DNA of 64,000 nucleotides from Perkinsus olseni (GCA_013115125.1 JABANN010000108.1:1-64000); one strand, 5' to 3'; counted from the first letter of the stretch, positions 1 to 11,763 are shown. Notes: generated by a model not told the origin, from the sequence alone. Numbers and translations are program-made.

Positions 1-2210
1 ACATTCCTCCTCTCGCGGCCAAGCTGACGGAAAGGAACTCCTCTGTGCGGCTCGAAGGCATCTTGCTTGGCAACGTACTAGTCGTGCCAGAGATCCAGTA
101 ACAATGAAGAACTGTCGCCCGAGGACTCCCCCTTCAGATGGCGCTCTCTTCCAGGAATGCTACGACAGAGTGGCATAATTTCGCGGAAGGAGTAATTGGC
201 GCTTTTGCGCTCGAAATCCGCTCGACCTCCTTACAGATACGAAAAGCTTGAACTGAAGGCTAAGCGCTTTAGTGAACTAGTACATACGTGCAATGCTATG
301 CGAGAGTCCGTTGGTGATGAAAAGACTGCCAAGCCAGAGCTGCGGGAGCAATTTGCGCTCAATTGCAAGATGGCGCTGAGAGTGCTGATGAGCGATCTGA
401 TACTTCCTGTGACTCTTATGGGAAGAAACTTGTGAGAAGAAATCCACACGGAACATAAGTGATGCTCACCGAGTTTCTGTTTCTCGTAGTTTGCACCTCG
501 ATTCTAAGCATCTCTTGCCGGAAGAGGATCCCTCCTGGATGAAAGTGAGCATCCGATATCGTCTTCGCGATAGATCAGCCCGAAGAGCTTGAACCCAGCC
601 TTTCGCGTACGGTTGATGAATTGCAGATGGTCAGGTCGGAGCCTTTGCGAATAGCCGACCAACTCAAAGATTCTTCGGCGTGGACACTGCTTGGAGGGTC
701 ATAAACTCAGATGTAGTGCCCCGAGAATGGGTCACCCCTTTCTTTAATGGACAATGACCACCGGGAGGTCTTGATAGTTGAGATTCCGATCGGCCGTCGC
801 CTTCTAGACTCAACGCGTGTCTAGATCCGTGACGGGTCACTTCAGTTGAATGGACAGCGCTCCGCTAGGTTCCGGAAAAAAGTCCGCATCCTTCGATAGG
901 TCAAGGCAAGCTATATACGTCATTCGCGTGCTGCGTACGATGTTTCACTCTTTCTTTAGGTGCACCGCGAGTTCGAGGTTGACACCCCACGCAACTATGG
1001 CCAGTTTCTGCCGCATTTGCTTAATGGAGGACTGCGGGTTGGTCGAATTTCCTCAGTTATAGGTGAACCCGCTGTGTTAGATTCTCGTGTTTGCCGGAGA
1101 CCGAGACTATCTGTGTAATTGGATGGGAAGTCTGGCGTGGACTAAAAGACTCGACTGGATGGGATCCGATACATTTCGAAAGTCTAAGCTTATCGAATAC
1201 AGGGTCGGTGACGGCATGCGGTGCGAACAGAAATTGATTGGCTCCACCCTCAGTTGCCGAATGGGGCAACCGTTGGGAAGTGGAAAGGAAGCACGTTATC
1301 GAGTACTGGCGGCCAACTAATTTTCATGAAGGTATCTCGCAGTCCCTCACTGTGGCCGTTGCTGGACGCTACATCATGATGAGAGCTGCCTTTGCTTTAG
1401 CTATATGGTGCTGGGCATTATGCTGCAATGGACGTTCCCCAACCGGCTCTGATGATGGTCGACGAGTTCCTCAACAATAAACTTCGATGATACCTTCACG
1501 GAGGGCGGAGTAGGTACGCGAATTCTGATCGAGGGATCACGGGTATTGATTTGAATCAGGGTTTGATTGCGATGCTACATTCAAATCTGGGCTTGATCTG
1601 CGGGGCCTGGTCCAGATTACTGAAATCTGATTGAAATGCATGATTAGTGATCTTGATCACTGACCCATGAGCCGGATCAATGGTTGACGATTGTGGTCGT
1701 TGATTTGTGATTGCAATCATCAATCGAATCATGATCGTGACTAATAATCAATGGAAGCTTTCCTCATACGAGAAAAATCAACTGTTTCTGATGCAAATGG
1801 CTGATGCTAATTATAATCACGTGTGAGATCAGAAACTGATTAACGCATCTGATTGTTCAATCACAATCCCCCCTCCGAGTCAGGATCCGGATAGGAAGGA
1901 ACAATATGAAATGGTGTTCACCTCTTCAGAAGGGAAGAACGTGCCAGAGTGTCTTGGCTAGGATTACCTTCGTCGTGGTTCACTCCCGCCCATCGGCCGA
2001 AATACGAGCTCACATTGCCCTCGAATCGTTGAATACGGCTGCGACGCTAACATGAATGCCAACATGCCTGGTGTAAAATACCCACAACAGTCTCCTTCGT
2101 GTTGAGCTAGTTCGCGAGATATTAGGCATTACAACCACACAATTTGTTCACGTGCGTCAATTTTGTTTACGTGTCTCTCATTGAGTTGACGAGATCTTAA
2201 AATTGATAAG
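1..2210. other. Region without a recognisable gene
   Basis: Short open frames exist (for example 196-435 and 1087-1320 on the plus strand), but none has a recognisable domain, none continues into a second frame-compatible exon, and the opposite strand is equally open. Some may be fragments of old mobile elements, but no reverse transcriptase, integrase or transposase motif is visible. The stretch 1545-1875 is rich in short palindromes and is listed separately. Confidence 0.4.
1545..1875. repeat. Palindrome-rich TGATCA/GATC simple sequence
   Basis: The stretch is built from overlapping TGATCA, GATCATGATC, TTGATTTGAATC and AATCA words in both orientations, so it can fold on itself in many ways. 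It carries no open frame of note. A similar stretch lies at 42120-42350 in the spacer before eS30. Function is unknown. Confidence 0.5.
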
Positions 2211-2404
2211 TAACCGCTCAGCAATACCCACACCCTGTCCTCGTAAAGGATGGATCATCGAAGTCGAGTACATGACTGTACTGACTAAACCTCCATTAGG
2301 GTGGGGTATACAACTCCTCATCACGGTTTAGGGTTTTGTCAAGAGTACTCTTGTGAACGAAAGGAATTCACTACATAAGTGATCCTGTTCGAGTACAGTC
2401 GACA
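2211..2404 (+). repeat. 194-bp dispersed direct repeat, copy 1
   Basis: Starts at TAACCGCTCAGCAATACCC and ends at GAGTACAGTCGACA. The second copy, 13059-13252, has the same length and orientation with three visible mismatches; flanks are unrelated. Both copies contain GGTTTAGGGTTTTG, including the TTTAGGG heptamer of plant/alveolate-type telomeres, plus several short inverted words around GAGTACATGACTGTAC. No reading frame or terminal inverted repeat is evident. It may be a solo repeat of a short mobile element or an unrecognised RNA gene. Confidence 0.85.
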
Positions 2405-2966
2405 CGGGACATTGCCTCGTGAGCAGCCCCAACTAAGTACGATTTCTAGAAGGAGTGGTACCGCTAAATGTCACAAGATGATGTCCCCATTCGCTGTTGA
2501 ACCTGTCAGCAATGCTTCCTCCATGATCAGCCCGTATCATCAAGATTCCCACTGATTAACCGCACCGCCCGTGACATGGGACACGGAAGCCTTGCATGAC
2601 AGGCTTCAACCCAGCATCGTCACTCACCCTCACACCACGGCGACACGCACACAAAACAGTGGTAGAGGATCTCATCGGAATCTCGGCTCTCTCCTCTCCC
2701 ATCCGATGCTGCATCGGTGGCCGGAGTTGCCACAAGGTTGCAGTTGACTACGCAGACACTCCGCTTCTATGCTACGCAGTGACCTCCCAGGTCGCTGCAT
2801 GAGACGCTGACCGCCGATGGCTCGAAGTCCCGTCAGGAGGATTCTTCGTTACTGCGCAACTCAACGTTCTAATGTACACACCGAAGTTGAACATGACACA
2901 GTCAATTTATAATGGTATAACAGTAGTATGAACGTAATGGTATAATGACTGACAGAGGGGTGCAGA

Positions 2967-5127
2967 TCAGCAACGGCTTCCTCTGTACTTGTAGCCGTTA
3001 TCCATCATCTCCACGGTTTGTGAATGCTCCGTCAGCTTGGAATCTGCAACGTCCTTCAAAACACTCTCTCGGACTTCTTCAATCGTCTCTATACCGAGCG
3101 AGTATATATGCGTTTGCAGTGACATGAAGAGCTTAGCAATCTCTCGGCCACTGAAGCCTGAAAGCTTTTCAGCAACATCATAGAGGCAGTCGTCATCAAC
3201 TGTTGCATCAGAGTGTCCCCTGTGTGGCCCTCGGCTCTCCTCGGGGTTGCCCTCCTCAACATGTGGTCGACTGCGTCGTCTCACGCTCGCTGTCTTCCGT
3301 GCCCCTGCTGCTGCCGATCCGCCCCTCTTCACAACTGTTACAGAAGCTGGCTTGAGGAGAGGACTCGAAGGGCGGCTGACGTGGAGTTTCGACAACCTTG
3401 GCCTCTTCATCGGAGTCACGACGTACTTCTCGTAATACATACGACACAACATGTGACGCTCGATGGTATCAGGCAGCCCAAATTCGACGCTCTCATCAAT
3501 CCTATCGAGGACTGCAGCGTCGAGGTCCCCCGGGCGATTGGTAGCAAGGACGAGCATGAACTGCGACGAAGGTGTTCCTGTATGGTACAGCATGGTCGTC
3601 AAAGCGTTACGCATATGTTCCCCCATGCCAGCAGTCCGAGCGCCTGAAGAATCAACACTGCAAAGTCAAAACTTCAGAGCTTCCCACCCAGGAAAGCATC
3701 AGCCTCGTCAATGAAGAGGAGAACTCCCCGACGACTCTTCTTGACCCAATCGAAGAGGTTATGCAGTTCCGTGACGGCCATCTCGTTAAGCGGCGCGACA
3801 TCAGCGCCGCACATTATAGCATATTCCAGCCCCGAATACCTGCCAGGAAGAACATTCCTAAAGGGGTCGGTTAAACCTCCTCTTACTCAGCGAATCTCTC
3901 GGCTGTCATCGTCTTGCCAGTGCCGGGTGGGCCGTAGAACATGCAATGCAGCAACGGTTGCCCCCGCTGCTTTGCTGTACCTGCCAGGGGCCGTTGAACC
4001 ACACCCACTGGAGCTCATCTACGGGTCGCATCGGCGAGGCGCTTGATGGTGAACAGGTGATCGGGGCGGAGGACGACGTCCGAGAACACCCTTGAAGGAG
4101 CCCCTCGGTTGAAGATCCAATCTCGGACGTCCTGACGTCCAAAGTTATTTCCATCCCCAGGGTCAGGGAAGCATACATGAGCCAGAGACTTCCGACTAGT
4201 TCTCCTGAGAAGGCTTGGCTTCCCCAAACGCTTATTGAGCTGATCTCTGGCCAGCATCGCCATCTCACGCGTAAAGTAGATGGAAGCAGCACAACCTGAA
4301 CAAGGACGAGCGAGCCATCAGGGAGTGTGGTCTCTACCTGTAACTCACCCGCGAGGAAGCCGATGGTCCGGAGCACTTGGGTGGGCGAGGAGAAGAACCA
4401 CGATATCGACTCTCGAGCTTGATGCACAGATTCTCGTATATTCTGATGTCATAAACACTTAGAGGGTATTAAGCTGCTCACGATGGTTACCAACCTGTAA
4501 GGTGGTCTCCCTGTCTTCCCGAGCCCTGATCTCCATGGCCTCTAGATCATGCTTCGCTTTGGCCTCCATCTCCCGAAGGTTCACATCCTCATTCTCTCGC
4601 CTGTCCCTCAATCGGGCCTCCTCCCGAACTCTCGTTAACTCTATTTCCTTCTGAGCTTCTGCCTGACACGATCGTCATCATCACCGACCCTTCGACTCAC
4701 GCAGCGTGGACTAGAGGCCTCCCTCACGGCCTTACCTCGGCCTTCGCTCTCTCGGCGTCCACTGTCCGATTTAGTCGTTCCATTTCGAGATCGTGGCTTG
4801 CCTTCTGCTGCCTGTGCATGCAGTTCGAGGACGACGGAGCGACTCCCACCGACCCTCTTACCTCAGCTGACTTTCCTCCTGCATCTCCACCATCTTAGCA
4901 TCATGGGCTTCACGTCGATCCGATTCGGCCGCCACACGCCGTCTATGGAGGCTGAAAAGCGACATGCCGGAATCGAACCCGGGTCGTCTGTATGGCAGCT
5001 ACTCATCCTGATGCTCGTCAGCTTTCTTTTGAAGCTCTTGCTGTCGTTCCATGTTACTTCGTTCCATCTCCAGCCGCATCTTCTCGAGGCGTATCTTCGC
5101 CATGGTCGCCTCCAACTCGAGCTCCGC
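2967..5127 (-). CDS. ATAD3: ATAD3-like mitochondrial AAA+ ATPase
   Basis: ATAD3 is a mitochondrial inner-membrane AAA+ ATPase linked to nucleoid and membrane organisation. Spliced exons give a charged coiled coil (about 165 residues from [20 protein letters not shown]), the segment [16 protein letters not shown] that follows the membrane region in the family, Walker A ([10 protein letters not shown], about 3900-3940), [20 protein letters not shown], Walker B ([13 protein letters not shown], 3689-3839) and [20 protein letters not shown] in the last exon (2967-3643). That exon has an Arg/Pro-rich insert in the C-terminal lid that ordinary ATAD3 lacks. Introns are 45-65 nt. The first exon joins in phase to the S74/coiled-coil exons upstream through intron 5128-5240, so the true start may lie further up. 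The AAA+ identification is secure; the N-terminus is not. Confidence 0.9.
4952..5002 (-). repeat. 51-nt intron of the ATAD3 gene made of a tRNA T-arm piece (class D)
   Basis: On the coding strand the intron starts GTAGCTGCC and ends TTTTCAG. Splicing keeps frame (..[14 protein letters not shown]..). Its core, CCCGGGTTCGATTCCGGCA, is a textbook tRNA T-arm with B-box (GGTTCGATTCC), and nearly nothing else is left of the intron. Confidence 0.75.
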
Positions 5128-5240
5128 CTGAGGGGACCACCTCTCACCACCACCCGCCGAACTAAGACTGATCTTAGGCCATTCCCGGCATCATACTCAT
5201 ACCCGATACGATCCAAATCTGGTGGATTGGATGACCTCAC

Positions 5241-7949
5241 ATGTTTGGTGATCTGCAGGAGATCTTCACTGGCCTGTTTCTCCATAGCCTTCCACAACTC
5301 CGTCACATTACTCTCGAGAGACGCCAATCTTCGCCTGTCATCCTCGATCTCCGAGGAGAGCTCAGCCGATCGACGCTGGTAGAGTTCGCCATACTCTTCC
5401 AGGGAAGAACTGATGGGGAAGATCTTCTATGCAGAGTGGTTGTCTTGCTAGGCTTACTTGACACGACTTAGCCTCTCTTGCAATTCCTCAACGTTGCGGC
5501 TTACTCCTTCCCCTCGTTCAACCGCTTCCTGTCTATAATCCTCCACCAGAAAGGACAATGAGTAATGCAACGAACGCAGGGCCCTCATGGAGTCCTTGAG
5601 GTCATCTAAGCCGAGACCCAATACCACTCCTTTCTCAAATCATCCCTCTCGTTACCTAGCGATCGTTTGCTCCTCTCTGACTCCGTCTCTAGTTTCCTAT
5701 TCAACCCTTCTCTTTCCCGTACCATCGCTTCCTCGCTCTTAACCATCGCCTTCATGAGAACCCTGATCAGCACTTGCCGTCAGCCGAATAAATCACTTCA
5801 CAGACCCTCTCGAAAAGTCGTGCTCAATGACATATTCAAAGAACGATAGTATGAACTCTTTTTCATAAGTAACATCAGAGTAACATCGGAGATGCTATAA
5901 AATTATATATAAGACTGAGGTAGTGGTGGGAATACTAGAATGATAAGTAGTGTAATAATGTATCCAATATCAGCCATTAAAGAATTGATTTATCGAGAGT
6001 TGTGAAAATATTGGTATTGGGTAAATATAAATGATCTTGGTGAACTACTAGAGGCTGCAGCTAAGGAGCACTCACTCCATCTTGTCATCCATTCGAGAGG
6101 TGAGGTGTCGATGATCTTCCTTCAATCGATCAACCTCGAACTCTTGTTTCTTCCCTCGCGTATCCGTTTGCTCGACTGCGGTCTCCAGACGATGTATATC
6201 ATGGTTCACAACGTGGACCTGTTTTGAATCATGCACGCATGTATACCACGTATCTTTGGGATTACCTTAGTATTGAGGCCTTGAACTTTCTCACTCTGCC
6301 GGATCTGTTCATCATTAACCCGACTCATGTCCTCATTGATCTTTTTCATCTCGCTACTCCATTTCGACACTCTAAAGCAGGGCGCATTATCATCATCCGG
6401 ACGACCTCTAGCTCTTGAAAATCGAACCACCAAAACGGCGGTTTCCGAGGCATGCCTTGTGACTTGGCTACCCGCAGTGCTATCAACATCTTGGATGACA
6501 CAGTTCTTTCCCGACCCGTCCCAGAGATTGTGAGATTCATCGCTCCGTTGGTGAGTGATAATGTCCCAGTAGTAGTATAGCTCACTTCTCACCTATCCCA
6601 GTAGTCGCCAGCCACATGCTCATGGCGCGCTGCAAGTTCCTGTAGTGCTCCTAATGCTGTCATCAACAGATGAGCCTCCCGGACCATGTATCTGAGGTGA
6701 TTGTGATGATGATTTGGCGGAAGTGTGGTACGCCGAGTTCGCCCAAACTTACACGTTCTTCGTCCGTGCTTGGGTTCCATTCAAGGAAGTCCACCTGAGG
6801 AATCACCAGCGTATATCAAATCATGAATAACATAAACTAAATCCTCTTCGATGACTGTCGCCGCTCCGACCAAGCGTGCCCTTCATTTGGCTTTGGCAAT
6901 GCGTCTCACATTTCCCTGTTGATGATGACAGCTGGTGAGCATCGCGAGCGCACCGAGATGCCACTCATAAATAAGAAAACCCGAGATGCCACTGGACACA
7001 GTGGAGATTGGACACCCATACCGACGATACTGCCGATAATGATCCGACCGACCTTCTCTCAGGTAGTAATGACACGGCCTCAGGCATTATCGCTTGGAGC
7101 TCCTGTGCGATCAACCCGAGCTGTCTCGTCGCGAAGAACTTGTTGAAAAATTCCCGTTCGGTGTGCGTATACACTCGTAGCTGAGAAGAAGCGATGTGAA
7201 CTCGGTGTTTGCTCTTGCACCAGGATGTACTCCTGATCTTCAGTAGACCCGCGAGAACTCGAACTGCCCACCTGCATTTTCCGGAGCTGCTCATAGAGCT
7301 TCGTATGGTTAGCGGGCTGCACGTCACTCTTCAGAGAGATATCGCCGAACCTGATCCCGCGGCCCGGGTGTGTGCATGCGTGCACGTTTTACTTCCCTCA
7401 CATGCTTTGGTCTACACAACTGCTGCATTGTAGCAGCCAATTGTTGGCCGCCACTTCCTGTACAGTAGCAACGATGAAGATAACGATGCTGATGGTAGCA
7501 CGGCAACTCCGATAACGAAGGAATGATACCATCTAGGGGAAACCAATCGGCCGACTGAAAACAACTACGAAAGTCGTGCTTCTGTCAGCGATGAGGTCGA
7601 ACTGGTACCGAATGAAATCACAAAGTTCCAAGTTGGCGTTGGAAGAAGCGGTTTTGTCCACCCGACAGGATTAACAACACAACATGCGGTCAAGGATTGT
7701 CTACATGCTCCGCCAGAGAGACTTTGATTGTCTATCATTCACCACCACCACCACCACCACCACCACCAACAAACTGTCGACGACGGCAACTCATCGATTG
7801 AGATGAGTTGGTAACATCAGTAACACCCTGGGAGGGTTCGAGTGGTATCGAAATTACACCAAATAGATGACCAAGTTGAACAACGATGAGGACGATGAGA
7901 AGGAGGACGCTAACAACGAACGACGAAAACCACGACCAATGGTGCACAT
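5241..7949 (-). CDS. Peptidase_S74 (intramolecular chaperone) domain protein with long coiled coil
   Basis: S74/ICA domains trimerise and self-cleave; they occur in phage tail spikes and in MYRF-type membrane transcription factors. Spliced exons read FGDISLKSDVQP, KLYEQLRKMQ, then TRQLGLIAQELQAIMPEAV, DFLEWNPSTDEER and YMVREAHLLMTALGALQEL, which follow the S74 order, including the usual G-x-IAQE signature. Upstream (7735-7949) is a short Ser-rich start and a poly-Gly run encoded by a CAC/GGT microsatellite. Downstream are about six exons of charged coiled coil (EMKKINEDMSRVNDEQ; MVREREGLNRKLETESER; LESNVTELWKAMEKQ). One intron (about 5800-6060) is AT-rich and near 300 nt; the others are short. 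The last coiled-coil exon splices in phase to the ATAD3 exons. The ATG at 7949 is a guess. The S74 domain is fairly certain. Confidence 0.7.
5606..5655 (-). repeat. 50-nt intron with family B element (forward)
   Basis: On the coding strand the intron starts GTAACGAGAGGG, carries GATTTGAGAAAGGAGTGGTA and ends CGGCTTAG. Splicing joins SKRSLG to DDLKDSMRALRS in the coiled coil. The AGGAGTGGTAT core recurs in introns of at least ten other genes. Confidence 0.7.
7740..7770. repeat. CAC trinucleotide microsatellite
   Basis: About nine CAC units. Read on the minus strand they encode the poly-Gly tract at the end of an exon in the S74 gene, so length changes would change the protein. Confidence 0.8.
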
Positions 7950-8057
7950 CGGAAATAAGGCAGAAAAATCAAGAAAAAAAAATCTAGTGATACGGCAAAC
8001 GAACCAGTGTATTTCTGTATCTTTCGCCCATCAACCCTCGTTAGCCGATTATTGATA

Positions 8058-9910
8058 TCACTGCTGGGCGCAGGAGCCGCCGGGAACATCTGTCTCCGCG
8101 GATCCAGCAATCTCAGGGGACATCTTGAACTTCCTCTTGACCTCTTCTGGAAGGGCCGCTGGATGCCCCTCGACCTGCTGAGGGATAAGCCCGTCATGTG
8201 CAGCCGAAAAAGGTCCGTTGTCCTACTGATGGTGATACAGTTGGGCGGTGAGTATTGGCATTGGAAGGGGTTGGTGATGGTACTCCCAAAGATGCTGCCA
8301 GCGTGAGGGCCACATTGGCGACCGCATCTGGAAGGACGCTCATCACGTAGGCCGACGAGGGCTATTGAAAAGAAGGTTGTCACACTACCACTGCCCTCAA
8401 GACAGAGGGGTATTCTAAATGTCATTCATGCATGATGCGGTATAACAAGCCCTACCATCTGCTACTACTACTACCTCCTCCGTTCTCGTCTGTTGCCTCG
8501 CTCGAAGCCAGCACGCCCATCGCTTGTATCAGCAGCTGCAGCCGCTCAGGCGTGGTGGCAAAGTCACGAATCTACCATCACAGGGTTGCGGACAAACCCT
8601 CATCAGCGCTCTCTAATACGTATGCGTGGAAGATGGCGATACCATCCCTACTCAGAGCAGGCCACAGTCGAAGGGGCGAACGAAGCAAAGGCGAAGTCCC
8701 CACAATCCCAGACCACCTGAACTGCCAATTCCATCGCAATGAGTGCTGGCTCAGTGGTGGTGTTGGGCGTTGCCTTCCTGTCTCTCTCGGGCTGACCAGG
8801 GATTCATCCCATCAGGAGGTACACGGGCATACACTCACTTCATTATTAATTCCACTACGTTCATAATCCGGGGACGACACATCCTGGCCTTGTCCGTAGT
8901 ATTGGTTGTCGAAGTAATAATCGTTCTCAGCTTCGCCGTAATAGAAGTCGTCATACTCATCATACTGGGAGCCACGGGGCCTCACCTGTTCAGCTATTCA
9001 ATGTTATCAAGCTCATCGGTGTCTCAGTGACAACAAACGAGGTCCCGGGTTCGAACCCCAGGTATTCCATTATTCGCACAGGGACCAGAGGTGGAAAATC
9101 ATTCTTCGAGGACCCCACAAAGCAGCACAAATCCTCCTCTCCCGCACCACCGCGATGCTACTACCGGGTATCCTATCGGTTTGGGTGGTCGGTATTTCAA
9201 CTCCTGCGGCGAGTGTACGAAGAAGCATTGTCCCTTCCGAGCGAACTCACAGTTGGGGCCGTAGCGACAAAACCTAAAACGATCGGTCTGATAATAACGA
9301 GGGTATCATCAGGATGATCGGAGCCTGACTTAGTCTTCAGGAGTCTCTGGTGACGCTCCACTTCGAAGGTGTCATGGCGAATTCCGAGAGGGATATATCG
9401 GATACCAGACTGCCGCTCTAAACTGGGTCGCCTGACACGATTTGGGGGAGAGATGGTATGATGCAGGGGCTCACCCTCGGGTGGCTCCTAATGATGCATT
9501 TGATGCGTTATCAGCCGCTCCCGTATACCTCCCGTCAACGGATCCTGCAACATGGAATCACTAACGCGAACATGCACACACGCAGTTCGTGAATATCGCG
9601 ACCCCCTAACCTCATTGGACGTGTCTCTTCTACTACTCCCAAGTCACCGAAGGTAATGAGCATTCCGAAGCCTCCCACTTCTTTCGCGATAGTGGGAATA
9701 CTCTCGGGAGACTTTTGGGAGGCTTCGGCAAGAGAAGACGAGGCAGTACGATGAGTTCAGGTGAGGCTATCCTCAAACGAGATCCTATCACGTGCGAGGC
9801 AATCCGAAGAACCGGACCGGATGGGCGTCCATTCTCCGGGTCATCACCTTTATTAGAACTGCTCTTGCCCTCGGTACTCTCCCTCGACGAGGCTGAGCTA
9901 TCTGATGCGA
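8058..9910 (-). CDS. CCCH zinc-finger protein with Tyr/Gly-rich segment
   Basis: Spliced exons give a Ser-rich N-terminal part (SDSSASSRESTEGKSSSNKG), then LGIRHDTFE, then FCRYGPNCEFARKGQCFFVH followed by SPQELKYRPP. Cys/His spacing and the following ELxYRPP suit a CCCH finger of an RNA-binding protein. Next comes a Tyr/Asp-rich exon (YDEYDDFYYGEAENDYYFDN), then ATTPERLQLLIQAMGVL, then PSSAYVMSVLPDAVANVAL and LPEEVKRKFKMSPEIAGSAD, ending at a stop at 8058. The intron near 9430-9465 carries a family B element in reverse orientation, and the intron around 9030-9070 a tRNA B-box. Start codon and first exon are not resolved. An RNA-binding role is inferred from the finger alone. Confidence 0.55.
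9030..9070 (+). repeat. tRNA B-box fragment inside an intron (class D)
   Basis: CCCGGGTTCGAACCCCAGG is a T-arm-like hairpin with a B-box on the plus strand, antisense to the host gene. It sits between the exons ending KPIGYP and beginning RPRGSQYDEY. Confidence 0.55.
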
Positions 9911-10124
9911 CCTAAGGTTAACTCATGCAAGGAAGGTACGCCCCTAGGAAGTCTTGAGGGAGATCCTGTTTACCTTATCCCCTTGCTCAGCCGGTGTTTC
10001 CGAAGATACCATACACGACGTTAGAAAAACTGGTACAATCCTTCTGCAATATTGAAGGAACACAATACCTCCAGACAAAAAGGGTGAAGAAAAACACATT
10101 CATAATGATACAGTTGCAAGATCA

Positions 10125-10608
10125 CTACGGGGTGGGCTTAGTGATGATCGTTATGGCGTGCCACTTCTTGATCTCATCCTTCAACGCTTCATTAACCATC
10201 TGATGCTGTTTGATCCGAGGAAGACCTACGATGAAGGGAATGTGTGGTATCAAGAGCCTGTAAGCAAGCACTAAAGCAACCTGCCCAGCCCTTAAGGGCA
10301 TATAGGATAACTAGCGTTAAAAGCACCGCGTCCAATGTACACAAGGGTATCAGCATAATCTCTTTTTCCCGTGCACTGAAAAGCCTAGGCTACATCCCTA
10401 CGAGTTACAACGCGCCCTATCAACATCCACGATGAATGCAGTAATATCAGAGAGTCTCTATACCCCGGTTAGTACCAACAAATTTAGGTGACTGCACTTC
10501 AACCCTGTAGCTCGATCCACATCCTCCTGATACATCTTCTACCTTGGTCGATGTCGCCCCTAATGTAGCCCGCAGGAGGGACTCGAGCTGAGATGGAGCA
10601 GACAACAT
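10125..10608 (-). CDS. BOLA: BolA-family protein
   Basis: BolA proteins work with monothiol glutaredoxins in Fe-S cluster delivery, in mitochondria or cytosol. The first exon gives MLSAPSQLESLL then TKVEDVSGGCGSSYRVEV and QSPKFVG. Splicing across a long intron (GTACTAAC... to ...CATCGTAG) gives LPRIKQHQMVNEALKDEIKK and a short tail ending at 10125. That is the family pattern: variable loop with Cys, FxV strand, S-x-x-F-x-G, and (R/K)-x-H-x-x-V-N-x-A-L. The invariant His (KQHQ) is kept. At about 77 residues it is the size of BOLA2-type proteins. An acceptor just before the ATG (GTCGTTTCAG) suggests an upstream exon that may hold a targeting sequence. The intron (about 260 nt) is longer than most here. 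Confidence 0.85.
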
Positions 10609-10984
10609 ACCCTCTGAAACGACGAGCGGACAGGACAACGTGAGTAAGTAGGGTTTGCTAGGCCCTCTCTTTAGAGGGAACACTTCTCAGCTCGATCAGT
10701 GTTTAGTAACTCGTCCGCCTGCGCTCTGGAAGCGAACTTCCGACAACAGAATCGAAGCTCTAATGGTATAACGAGACTATGAACACGGACATAAGGGTGT
10801 AACGTGAGCATTTAATTATCCAATAATGAGCGACGGACGATTTCTACTGAGGCGACCAGCGAGTGCGAATTCCCAGCAAAGCAACTTACAGATTTCTCAT
10901 AGGCGTTGGTGGCGGCGGGAGAACAGAAAAACCGTCTCATCATCATTGGAAAACGAAGGAAGGAACTCTGTGGTAAATGCTAAC

Positions 10985-11060
10985 CGAAAAAATGGTAGTG
11001 GGATTCGATCCCGCGACCTTCCGTAACTGGACGTCGGAGTTTCCCTGCACGACCGAAGGG
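10985..11060 (-). repeat. Degenerate tRNA-like sequence (class D) in the BolA-COX19 spacer
   Basis: Read on the minus strand it has an A-box-like TCGGTCGTGCAGGG, a B-box arm GCGGGATCGAATCCC and a run of T after it. The acceptor arms do not pair, so it looks like a decayed tRNA or tRNA-derived repeat rather than a working gene. Confidence 0.45.
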
Positions 11061-11104
11061 CCCGTCAAAAATACTAAAAGCCACAAGTGACTGAAACATG
11101 TTTA

Positions 11105-11680
11105 TCATCCAGCAACAGTGTCTTCTTCATTATCATCGCTGACTTTATTACGATTGTCGAGCTTGTTGCCACCCCATACGCCACCACCGAACATTCGGGG
11201 CCTCACCCATCCTCGTGCTTCCAAGAGCTCTCTGCCAGCTAGCCAGCCTTTATCTTCTCGAACCTGCCGGTAAGGACATCCCTCCCAGCAGAACTCAAAG
11301 GCTACCGTACAGTGTCCGCTCTGACGTCTCGGGGTTTATGGGCACGATCGTCTTCCGGAGTGAAGCCGAGACGCTCCATCGGCTCTGGTGCCATGAGACC
11401 GTGGTCCATCCTGAACTAGAGCTTGAAGTGAGATCCAGTCGTTGAGTGCCCTCACCGACACTGAAGATACTCCTTAGCGAGAAACCGGCAACTTCGATTG
11501 TCATTTTTGTGTTTACGAAGGCATTTGAGGTACCTAATGCATGTCGCGGGTTGGCTGTCAGGATCGCGTCGGGCTAAGATACTTGTCGTGGATCTGCTTG
11601 CACTGATTGAAATGATCAAGAGGGAAGCTGCCCTTATCTGGGGGTCGCCTTTTAGGCATCAACGGCTGTAGGTGACCCGA
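11105..11680 (-). CDS. COX19: COX19, twin CX9C cytochrome oxidase assembly protein
   Basis: COX19 is an intermembrane-space protein needed for copper delivery to cytochrome c oxidase. Spliced exons start [20 protein letters not shown], followed by [40 protein letters not shown] and [20 protein letters not shown]. Both CX9C motifs are intact ([11 protein letters not shown] and [11 protein letters not shown]), as are [12 protein letters not shown] and the RM(D)xGLM...LGF signature. A Gly/Asn-rich tail ([17 protein letters not shown]) ends at 11105. The intron between the two Cys of the first motif begins GTATCTTAG (family A end). Splice phases agree at all four joins, so the model is good. Confidence 0.93.
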
Positions 11681-11763
11681 CATGATAAAAAAACTTGCGA
11701 CTTCGTAGATAAGACGCGCCGATGATACTTTCCCGAAGATTGCGCTTGCGTACATACCAAAGG

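Noticed and set aside
1-1480. Decayed retroelement
   Set aside because: Short frames with some basic and aromatic residues were considered, but no catalytic motif, repeat end or poly(A) tract is visible, so it is left as unassigned.
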